Shown here: in pieces, positions 56,281-64,000 of the stretch | Layout of the letters: every line of letters begins with the position of its first letter | Numbering within the stretch: position 1 is the stretch's first letter | Source: Rhyacichthys aspro | Taxonomy: Eukaryota > Chordata > Actinopteri > Gobiiformes > Rhyacichthyidae | Reading direction: 5' to 3' | DNA length: 64,000 nucleotides | Assembly (NCBI GenBank): GCA_036850595.1 | Contig: CM072151.1 | Location: 23,126,097-23,190,096, forward strand | Made by a program: the position numbers and the translations under genes | The notes under the pieces: generated by a model | Database searches by the model: none | What the model was told of the DNA's origin: nothing | The model's input: the letters and a program-made list of their open reading frames with translations, nothing else

Positions 56281-57549
56281 TTCAGAAACATCTTCTGATG
56301 CACTACCTTGGACACATCATCAGTGTTGTTTCCTGGAGTCACAGGGTGTCTAGAGTCTCACAACAGGCACCCTCATCCAGGCGACCCGACCAAGGCTGAT
56401 CAGACCCCGGCCTGTGTCCAAGTGGCATTCTACTACCCCACCTCTCTCCCCTCTTCAGCTAGAGCCATCTGGATGCTTTCTCTGCAGCTTCCGCGTTGTT
56501 GTTAATGGCTCTTTTTTGGTTAGCCCCTGTTATGCCCAGTATGCCGTGATTGATGTTTCCTCTGGCCTTTGTCCTTCCTTGACAAACTGGATGGCTTTGG
56601 CTGTAGCTCTGTTGCATCGACTGTCTTTGATCCCCTTGCTGATTGCTTCCGCAATGGATTTTAGGACTTGGTCGTGTCTCCATCGATAACGCCCCCCGCT
56701 TAGCGCCTTCGAGCAGCTACTTAGGATGTGTTCCAGCGTCCCTGTACAGGTTAGATGGGCTTGGAAGGACATCGTAAGTCCCAGTCCCAACCATCTGCGA
56801 AGATAGCTGCTCACTCTTTGCTCGAAACCTTCAACCACAGTCATGGGAACCTCATAGATGAGCAGAGGCCAGAGGATTCTTGGAAGGATTCCATGCTGGT
56901 ATATCCAGGCCTTGAATCTTCCAGGGAGCCCAGATTTATCCACTGTTCTCAGCCAACCCTCTAGGTCAGCACTGGTTGCCTTGATCGACTCTCTGTCATT
57001 CAGGCTACAATTAAAAACCTTCCCAAGGCTCTTCACTGGCTTCTCAGTGACTGATGGGATCAGCTGTTCTCCCAGCCTGAAGCGGAATTTGTCTGTGACC
57101 TTCCCCTTTCTTAAAACCAAGGATCTGGACTTTGCAGGTTTGAAGCTCATGCATGCCCATGCCATCATCCTCTCCAACCCCTGGAAAATCCATCTGGCTC
57201 CTGGTACCGATGTTGTTGTCACCGTGAGGTCGTCCTTGAAGGCTCTAATGGGTGGTTGCCTTGTTCCAGACTTGCTGAGTGGACCTCTGCATTCAGCTTC
57301 GGCTGCCTTGGCAAGCATGCTCATTGCCAGCGCGAAGAGGGTTACTGATATGGTGCAGCCAGTAATTATGCCCACTTCCAGCTGGTGCCAGTCAGATGTT
57401 AGCTGGCCAGATGAGACTGGTATTCCAGCGCTGGCTTGCGTGGATAGGCCGTTGTACAGGCTGTAGATGTTCAGTAGAACAGGTGAGAGGTGGAGAAGCA
57501 GGGTGGTGGTCTGTGACAGTGTGTGAATAGATCGTTTGAAAGAGTTCAA
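56281..57549 (-). pseudogene. Antisense non-LTR-type reverse transcriptase element
   Basis: A 339-codon open frame (57549 down to 56530) with SSGQLTSDWHQLEVGIITGC (RT domain 4 type), RAFKDDLTVTTTSVPGARW where the catalytic box is FKDD (57229-57240), MSFKPAKSRSLVLRKGKV, KSGLPGRFKAWIYQHGILPR and LRRWLGL, then a jump to CTGTLEHILSSCSKALSGGR and YRWRHDQVLKSIAEAI, suggesting an in-frame internal deletion. The frame-shifted remainder (NNNAEAAEKASRWL) continues to about 56290. I recognise the style from fish genomes but cannot name the clade. The 5' end is truncated. Confidence 0.7.
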
Positions 57550-58835
57550 GAGTTGGGCAGGATTGTGTCCAATAATTATTTAATAATTCCAGCCGCTAAT
57601 TCATCAGGGATCAGCCCTGCTTTACACCGCATTTTCCACAGCAGTGCCGCTGCGCTCAGTAAATGTGCATGGCTCCGGTGAACATGCAGAGGCTTCAGCG
57701 CTCATGCACACAATGAACTGCTTTGTTTATAGAAATATTGAGCTAAATTATGAAAAAAGAAACAGAATCCTTTCTATTTGAAACGGTTCTACTCCTAAAT
57801 GTTGCTGCACAAATGAGCCGGCTGGGCTGGACTGCATTTTGTACTTTAAAGCGCTGAAGGGCCAGTTTTAAAGACAGCCCTATTATGTCAGTGTCTTCAG
57901 GTCATTAATGTGCACAAACGCTTCATTGGGTCAACCAAATCCGACAATGGTTGTGAAAGTTACCGGACATTTTGTTGTCCCCAAAATGGCGGCCTCATTA
58001 TTGGCTCGTCACAGCCACAGCCACAGCCATTAAGATATCAAACAACTATAGATAACTTTTGTTGACACACATGTCTAGGTGATTCTGACCAGATTTGCCT
58101 TTGGGATGAAAACCCAAGGAGAAATAAAATTTTGAATGAGGGGTGAGATTTTGGGTGTCACATGTTCCACCCAAAATGGCCGACTTCCTGTCCCTCAGGG
58201 TGCAAAGTTTGGTTTCAGTTACGTTTAGGAGCTGAATTTAGCGTTCAAATTTAGCCTCCCATTCATTTACATTACATATTTCAGGCATTCCCATGGCAAC
58301 ATAGTTGTAGGTAGGGGGTGGTTGTCATTGGCTTTTTTGTTCAACATCCCATACAGGATGTATTTACCAAATTTCATCTCTCTACGACAAACAAAATTTT
58401 TGGTTCCCATTATAAATTTGCAGACCATTGCTCAGGTCAGTAATGTGCAGCTAGGTTCTGTCCTTTTAATGGATTTGTATGGGACCTCCAAAATAATTTT
58501 TTGCTGATCCTGAATTTTGGTCAAAGTTTGGTAAGTTTTTGAGCACGTTTGGGGGGGTCAAATTAGCGCTCAAAGAGCAGAAGAGAAAAAAATTTAAATA
58601 ATCTGAGTGGTTACAATAGAGCCCTTGCCACCGGCTTTGGCTCGGGCCTAAATAATCCGTGTGGATGGCTTTCTAGAAGAGTGAAGAGTTTACATAATTT
58701 TACACAGGACTCCCCAATTTACTGGACGCCCTGCTCTACCAACTGAGCCACTGCACCCTAGGTTCAGGGTTAATGTTCTGGCAAAACAAAATAATTTTAT
58801 TTTTGTGTTGAAAAAAGCTATGAGATAAATGTAAG
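57550..58835. other. Unassigned intergenic sequence
   Basis: Contains paired motifs CAAAATGGCGGCC (57985) and CAAAATGGCCGAC (58173) and a CCACCGGCTTTGGCTCGGGCC block near 58629-58649 that I associate with repeats common in fish, but no termini were identified. Confidence 0.35.
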
Positions 58836-59115
58836 ATGCTCTGGGGCTGCTTTGATGCTTCAAGACCTGCACGACTTGCTGTGATTGATGAAACCATAAA
58901 TTCTGCTCTCTACCAAAAAATCCTGAAGAAGAATGTCCGGTCATCAGCTTGTGATCTCAAGCTGAATGCCCAAAAACTCTCCAATTTTGCTGAATTAAAA
59001 CATTTCTGTGAAAGACTCATTGCCAGTCATCTCAAATCAGGAAGAGGGACAAATACACTGCAAATGCACTGCAATTTATCAATCTCTCCAATTTGGCAGA
59101 TGAGCTTAGAGCATT
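58836..59115 (+). pseudogene. Tc1-like transposase fragment
   Basis: MLWGCFDASRPARLAVIDET, INSALYQKILKKNVRSSACD, then AELKHFCERLIASHLKS: the central and C-terminal Tc1 transposase blocks with an internal deletion between them. Same family as 60066-60690 and 30011-30227. Confidence 0.7.
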
Positions 59116-59431
59116 TCATTCAAGCAGAGTAGATTATAACTTGACCCCACAGGTTATGAGTGCGTCCCATAGAATTTGATACGAGATATCTGGGTTTGTA
59201 TTGTTTCAATAAAGGAAATTTATTTTTCTATAAATGTTGTAAAATGTGCATCGGACAGTAAAGTTGAGTTAACTTGCCACCACCTACTCTCCAGAGGAAG
59301 GCCAGGGAAATACATAGATAGCATGACTGATGCATGATCAAAAATTAATGAAAGGGAGAAGCTGACAGTTAATAAAAGAATGAATCAATCCTAGAGTAAA
59401 TATGGGGAACCTGTGAAAAAACAAGTACTCC

Positions 59432-59722
59432 ATCCATCCATCTTCTGCTTATCCGGGACCGGGTCGCGGGGCAGCAGTCTAACTTAACTCCCCAGACACT
59501 CTCTCCAGCTCCTCTGGGGGGGCCAAGAGACGTAGTCCATCCAGCGTGTCCTAGGTCTGCCCCAGGGCCTCCTCCCAGTGGGACATGCCCGGAACACCTT
59601 CCCAGGAAGGCGTCCAGGAGGCATCCGGAACAGATGCCTGAGCCACCTCAGCTGGCTCCTCTCAATCTGGAGGACCAGCGGCTCTACTCTACTCCTCTCG
59701 AGTGACCGAACTCCTTACAAGT
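59432..59722 (-). pseudogene. Rex3-like (RTE) LINE 3' end, antisense
   Basis: Begins with the (CATC)n-like tail CCATCCATCCATCTTCTGCT, then GGGTCGCGGGGCAGCAG, CCAGCGTGTCCTAGGTCTGC, AGGCGTCCAGGAGGCATCC and CCACCTCAGCTGGCTCCTCT, the antisense of the Rex3 RT C-terminal end. The 5' part is truncated. Confidence 0.75.
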
Positions 59723-60063
59723 ACTCCCTGTTATAAAAAAACAATAAAACTGAAAAATCGCCAGACGTCACTGATGGATAAGTCATGGATAACACAGGCC
59801 GACCTGCTTGCCGTGCTGGGATTACTTGAGGACCGGTCTAAAACTAGATCCAGCTAACAGTTAAGGTCACCTACAGGCATATACATTATCCAAAACTATT
59901 GATTTGTTGTATAATTAGCCTGAAACAATCACATGTATTTATCAGAGGTCACATTTTGTGGCTCAAAGATGAATGAGAATGGAGACTCCTCTGGCTTTAG
60001 CCTGAAAGGATGAATAAAAGGACTGTCCGTACCAACATGAGAGTAAGCAATTGGAATAAGAGC

Positions 60064-60690
60064 TACAGTGCTGTGAAAAAGTGTTTGCTCCTTCCTGATT
60101 TTTTAACTTTTTGGCATATTTGTCACTTGTATGTTTCCGATCATCAAACCATTTTAAATATTACGCAAAGATACCTCAAACACAAAATACAGTTTTTACG
60201 TGATGTTTTTATTTATTGAGGGAAACAAGCTATCTGAACCTACATTGCATGTAATGAATTAACTGTGATTAATCACATTTTTTGGAATGCTAAGTTCACT
60301 TACACTCGCCACACCCAGACCTGATTACTGTCAGACCTGTTGAATAAAGAAATCACTTAAATAGAACCTGTCTAACAAAGTGAAGTAGGCCAAAAGATCT
60401 CAAAAAGCAAGATATAATACCACGATCCAAAGAAATTCATGAACAGATGAGAAACAAAGTAATTGCCATCTATCAGTCTTGAATAGAGAGCCATTTCTAA
60501 AGCTTTGGGACTCCAGCAAACCACAGTGAGAAGCTTTATTCACAAATGGAGAAAATATGGAACAGTGGTGAACCTTCCCTGGAGTGGCCAGCCTACCAAA
60601 ATTACCCCAAGAACACAATTCATCCAAGAGGTCACAAAAGAACCCACAACATCTAAAGAACTGTATTTGATGGAATCATGAATTCTACTC
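60064..60690 (+). pseudogene. Tc1-like transposon, left half
   Basis: A TA target, then the terminal repeat CAGTGCTGTGAAAAAGTGTT; downstream frames contain ALGLQQTTVRSFIHKWRKYG, TVVNLPWSGQPTKITPR and FIQEVTKEPTTSKEL, the helix-turn-helix N-terminal part of a Tc1 transposase (60510-60665). The catalytic half is absent here. Confidence 0.7.
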
Positions 60691-60798
60691 TAAAATCAAG
60701 ACCTTTTTACATAATTTTTTTTACATTTTCACACAATATTATGCTTTTAAAAACCAGTGGGAACCCTGATGACACAAATTGGGATGTTGTGCTGACGG

Positions 60799-61032
60799 TC
60801 ACATGTTACTGATATGGTCCACCATGGTGTCAGTGGACTTCCATCCTTCCAGCATCACAAGGCAAAAGGGTGTGAGTGCATTTAGGGCTGAGGTCCACGT
60901 GTCAGGGTCTCGGTCCCCAGGGTTTTTCCTCAAGTCCAGGGTGAGTCTGTGAGGAGGCCGATGTCTGCTCAGCCGTCTGGAGAACTGCAGCAATTCAGCT
61001 GGCTGGATGAAGTTCAAACTGAGGAACACAAA
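60799..61032 (-). CDS. Possible C-terminal exon of an unidentified minus-strand gene
   Basis: After a plausible acceptor on the minus strand (tgtgttcctcag|T) a frame of 77 codons runs LNFIQPAELLQFSRRLSRHR ... RLTLDLRKNPGDRD, WTSALNALTPFCLVMLEGWK and ends HISNM-stop at 60799-60801. The L-x-L-D-L-R-x-N-P pattern is leucine-rich-repeat-like, as at the C-terminus of some fish NLR-type proteins, but I cannot name the gene. It could equally be a lone exon copy. Confidence 0.35.
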   Translation of the reverse strand, partial: FVFLSLNFIQPAELLQFSRRLSRHRPPHRLTLDLRKNPGDRDPDTWTSALNALTPFCLVMLEGWKSTDTMVDHISNM

Positions 61033-61052
61033 GTACACAGTAACACTGTTAT

Positions 61053-61301
61053 TTAATCCATTTGAGCAAAACAGAGATCAAGTTTTTCATCTTTTTCATT
61101 TCTACCTTGTAAAATCTTTATCAAATGTGGATAAATTATCAGTATGGAACTTAAACCTTTGAAGTCTAGTAGAAAAATCAGTTGATAATTTTTTTTTTTA
61201 TCCTCCTTAAATCTCGTAGTTTCAATGATTGCTTCAAATTCTGATTCATGTTTCAGGTCACGCCAGCTTGGCACTTCAAAAGGGATAACTCTTTTTGGCA
61301 C
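61053..61301 (-). CDS. Possible upstream exon of the same minus-strand gene
   Basis: An acceptor tttgtttttacag precedes a frame PKRVIPFEVPSWRDLKHESE, FEAIIETTRFKE. The part after about 61180 looks intronic (poly-Lys, AT-rich), and no donor in the right phase for the exon at 61032 was found, so the pairing is uncertain. No domain recognised. Confidence 0.25.
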   Translation of the reverse strand: MPKRVIPFEVPSWRDLKHESEFEAIIETTRFKEDKKKNYQLIFLLDFKGLSSILIIYPHLIKILQGRNEKDEKLDLCFAQMD

Positions 61302-61309
61302 TGTAAAAA

Positions 61310-61700
61310 CAAAGCACCTGCGTTCTATAGCAAAACATGGAAAAGTAGATCATAAATATCTTCCATTGGTCCTTGACCAACAAAATGTTTGTTGTAAATG
61401 AGCTTGTTCTATCCAGAAAATGTCATTTTATTTTCTTAACATTGTAACATTCTTGAAAACTGGTAATAAATGTGTTTTTACTTAAATATGTCATCACATT
61501 TTTAATGCACCCAGTCTAAGGGGTCGATTTGGTGAAACTGCAACTATTTGTAACAAATATGTAAAATGTACCCTTCTTTCCAAGGAGAATCCTCCCAGCT
61601 TTGAATTATTGATTATCAAAATTAATATAAATGTTTTCATTTGTTGTGCTATAATCTGCCATCCACCCAAAACAAACAAAAGCTTTTTGTATGTTTTTTT
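61310..61700. other. Unassigned AT-rich sequence
   Basis: No coding or repeat recognised. Confidence 0.4.
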
Positions 61701-62230
61701 TTTAATTTTTCTCTTCTCACTTGTAGCCAGTATTGCTCATATCTTACTATCTGGAGACTTTAACATTCATGTTGACAGTCCCGATAAGATAATTTTTTTG
61801 ATCAATATGTGAATATTGTAATCTAAATCAACATGTGTTTGCCCCTAACAAATGAGCGTGGCCACACACTTGGCCTAGTTTTTACCTTGGGATTAGACTT
61901 GAGCCGGCTTACTTTAGAATACTTTGTTTCAGACCATAAAAAGGTCACTTTGGATATAATCATTGGTGGTTCAATTCCCACTTTCCCAGTCCACAGGCAG
62001 CATATGGCAGCACATCACAATACATCAATATGAATGACACAGTAACACAGTTTTAATGCAATGTGTTTAAGGCCTCCAGACTAATAGCCCCTCTGAAAAA
62101 ATGTAGACCATGGATGAATGATAATGTAAGAAGACTAAAAAGAGAATGCAGAAAATATCAATATGAAGGAGTTAATGCCCTGGTAAAGAGGGGAGAGTTG
62201 CACACTTTTCTGATCTGAGAGAGCCCAACC
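61700..62230 (+). pseudogene. LINE endonuclease fragment (CR1/L2-like)
   Basis: HILLSGDFNIHVDSPDK (61739-61790), QHVFAP and RGHTLGLVFTLGLDLSRL (61850-61910), FVSDHK, then APLKKCRPWMNDNVRRLKRE (62075-62135) and KYQYEG. This is the C-terminal half of the AP endonuclease and the linker to RT in fish CR1/L2-type LINEs, with frameshifts. Confidence 0.65.
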
Positions 62231-62899
62231 CAAGACCATAAATAATATGTTAACTCTTGCTACTAACACTGTTCAATATTGTGTCCTCTATTAACCCATG
62301 CACGAGAGAAACTGACATTATTCCTGCCAAGTTTTTCAAATAAATATTTCATACTATTGTCCCCCTTATTCTCAAGATAGTGAAAGGTGCGCTCGACTTG
62401 AGCTAGTTTCGATTGGTCAGTGCAAATGCCCTCTCGTCAGACGGTAAAGGACACCTGATTGGCTGTGAGTTTAGTGCTGATCAGAAACGTAATGCGCTGA
62501 CACTTCACTGCCCCCCACTCCACTAGCACCAGACGTGATTTGAGTCACAAACTGTCCGGCCTGACAGCAAACGTCTTTCTCCACCTCCTGCTGCCGCCGT
62601 CTGCTCTCGTCTACAATCCAGGAGAGGCGCAGTTCAACGCTCTTAAAACTCCAGTACCTAATATATTTTTCATCTAGTTGAAAAAAATGGTTTAGACCCC
62701 ATATAGTATATTGCAAAAGCAATCGTTTTTGAAAAAAATCATGCTCTATGATGCCATCTGCTGCTTATTATGAGCAATTTTAAGAAATGAACACTCAATA
62801 GAGATAGGAGCAACTCCAACGCAGGGACGGGGAGTTCTTGGCCAATCACAAGCCTACTGACGCCCAGGGACTTAACAGAGAACCCCATTGGCTGTTGCT
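62231..62899. other. Unassigned intergenic sequence
   Basis: GC-richer patch 62400-62640 with an ATTGG motif at 62413, a further ATTGG at 62459, CCAAT at 62843 and CCCATTGG at 62885. These could be promoter elements of the candidate exon that follows. No ORF of note. Confidence 0.3.
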
Positions 62900-62952
62900 G
62901 TACAATGTCTTTGCCATGGTCTGCGCGTGCACAACTGGTAAACAGAGACAGC

Positions 62953-63190
62953 ATGACGGCCGAAGTCTCAGAGGGCAAGGTAGCTATTCCTGCATTAGCT
63001 GTTACTGCATACACTGCTAAACATCATAAACAAAGGAAAACAGAAGGAGTAAAGAGACCAGAAAAGCGCAAATGGGACGATAAAAGAAATAAAACGCCAA
63101 TAAATATTGGAACTGCATTCCAAAGATGGAACTACGTGACTGCATTGGTCTAAAATTGGACTCTGAGCTGGCTGCTTATCTTCTGGACTG
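62953..63190 (+). pseudogene. Candidate first exon of a transposon-type or domesticated protein
   Basis: ATG at 62953, then a Lys/Arg-rich stretch (HHKQRKTEGVKRPEKRKWDD), PINIGTAFQRW and, after a 1-nt frame shift, LRDCIGLKLDSELAAYLLDW directly before a splice-donor-like G|GTAACT at 63190-63191. The pattern basic stretch, INIG.AF.RW, LK.D.E.A..LLD is a first-exon signature I have seen on many fish transposon-derived proteins; this naming is inference. The frame shift suggests decay. Confidence 0.3.
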
Positions 63191-63199
63191 GTAACTAAC

Positions 63200-64000
63200 T
63201 TTCTATTCACTATTTTTTTATTAGCATTGTGGTCAGTTTCTCTTGTCTCGCTACATTTTAAACGAATTGCAAACAGATGTAAGCCTTGCTAGGGCTTAGC
63301 CTTATGTTGCTAATGCTAATATTGCTAGCGCTGTAGTCTCCGGGACTTATCGCTCTTGAGACCCATAATTTGAGTGCTCCACACGCTCAGCTCTCATAGC
63401 TAGGTGTCCTCACCTACTAACACCAGTTTCCTAGTACTGTCATGATTTGTGTTGGGACAGGATTAGCGGTCTATAAACAGTGAGTATGTCCGTCTCGAGT
63501 TGTGCACGCGTATAAGATGTGCACATGAATTCACGCACGAGATGAGAGAAAAGCCTGGGAGGGGTTTGTGAGAGTGAATAAGGAGCTAAGGGCGGGGCTT
63601 CTGTTTGAAACTCAACTGTCTCTCTCTCTCTTGATTCTGAAAAAGACAATGAGGTACTGGAGCTTTAAGACGCTGCATTTACATTACACTAAAGACAAAG
63701 AGCGAAGACAAGGAAACTGATCCCGTGAACTGAACCTTGGGCCTGACACTGTACATTATATGACAATATAACTTATTCTGAAATATATCTCTGAGTTCGC
63801 TGTTTATGTGTGTAGTAGGCTACATGTATCAGGTTCAAAATGTCAATGTACAAATGCTTCACTTCGGAAAAGAGCATTTATCACTTGCTAGAGTTATTTG
63901 AGAGTTTGTGGAATTACGACTCTTTAGATTGCTTACATTTAGAGAAAAAGAGAAATGTATTTGCCAAAGTCTGTATTTGTCTCTATTTATCTAAAAATGT
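63200..64000. other. Unassigned sequence at the right edge
   Basis: No convincing exon. The minus-strand ORF 63440-63649 has no recognisable content. Confidence 0.4.

Noticed and set aside
56858..57466. 202-codon plus-strand ORF opposite the antisense RT
   Set aside because: It is the complement of the RT frame; only the minus-strand frame shows RT motifs.

Overview
The window is vertebrate, almost certainly teleost fish, DNA. One host gene is clear: the plus-strand orthologue of ARHGAP39 (Vilse/CrGAP-type RhoGAP: two WW domains, a MyTH4 domain, a C-terminal RhoGAP domain). Ten coding exons lie between 333 and 34059 with canonical splice sites and continuous phase; the exon carrying the start codon is upstream of the window. 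The first intron in view is about 18.3 kb, and that intron and most others are filled with transposable elements typical of fish (Rex3-like/RTE and L1-like LINEs, BEL/Pao, DIRS, Gypsy, Tc1-like and hAT elements).

Layout: 1-740 intron plus WW exon. 741-19028 large intron with two 952-bp TTAA-flanked MITEs at its ends, an antisense L1-like LINE relic (about 4.7-8.4 kb) split by a 493-bp MITE, a degraded BEL/Pao retrotransposon (10.7-15.1 kb) between LINE fragments, and another LINE split by a second copy of the MITE. 19029-34059 the remaining nine ARHGAP39 exons, with hAT MITEs, LINE pieces, an RTE-like LINE, a foldback repeat and a microsatellite in the introns. 34060-38660 the 3' UTR and intergenic DNA with a hAT-like MITE, plus a hAT transposase relic containing a retroposon with a 14-bp target duplication.

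38.66-51.0 kb is a nested complex: a Tc1-like transposon split by a minus-strand Gypsy-type LTR element. Between the two LTR pieces lie a tyrosine-recombinase relic, a structurally complete DIRS1-like element (43095-48104, with inverted terminal repeats, an internal complementary region and an intact gag ORF) and a third copy of the 9-bp-TSD MITE. A Tigger-like MITE follows at 50.37-50.98 kb. 51.2-56.3 kb is a plus-strand Gypsy element with a tRNA-Pro primer site and integrase encoded upstream of reverse transcriptase (Gmr1-like order). 56.3-57.5 kb holds an antisense 339-codon reverse-transcriptase ORF. 57.6-64 kb has Tc1-like fragments, an antisense Rex3-like tail, LINE pieces, and two weak candidates for host or transposon exons (60.8-61.3 kb minus, 62.95-63.19 kb plus).

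I found no tRNA or rRNA genes, no CRISPR and no operon structure. Nothing here amounts to an undescribed biological system; the most informative items are retroelement architectures and datable nested insertions. Family names come from recognising motifs by eye, without any database search.
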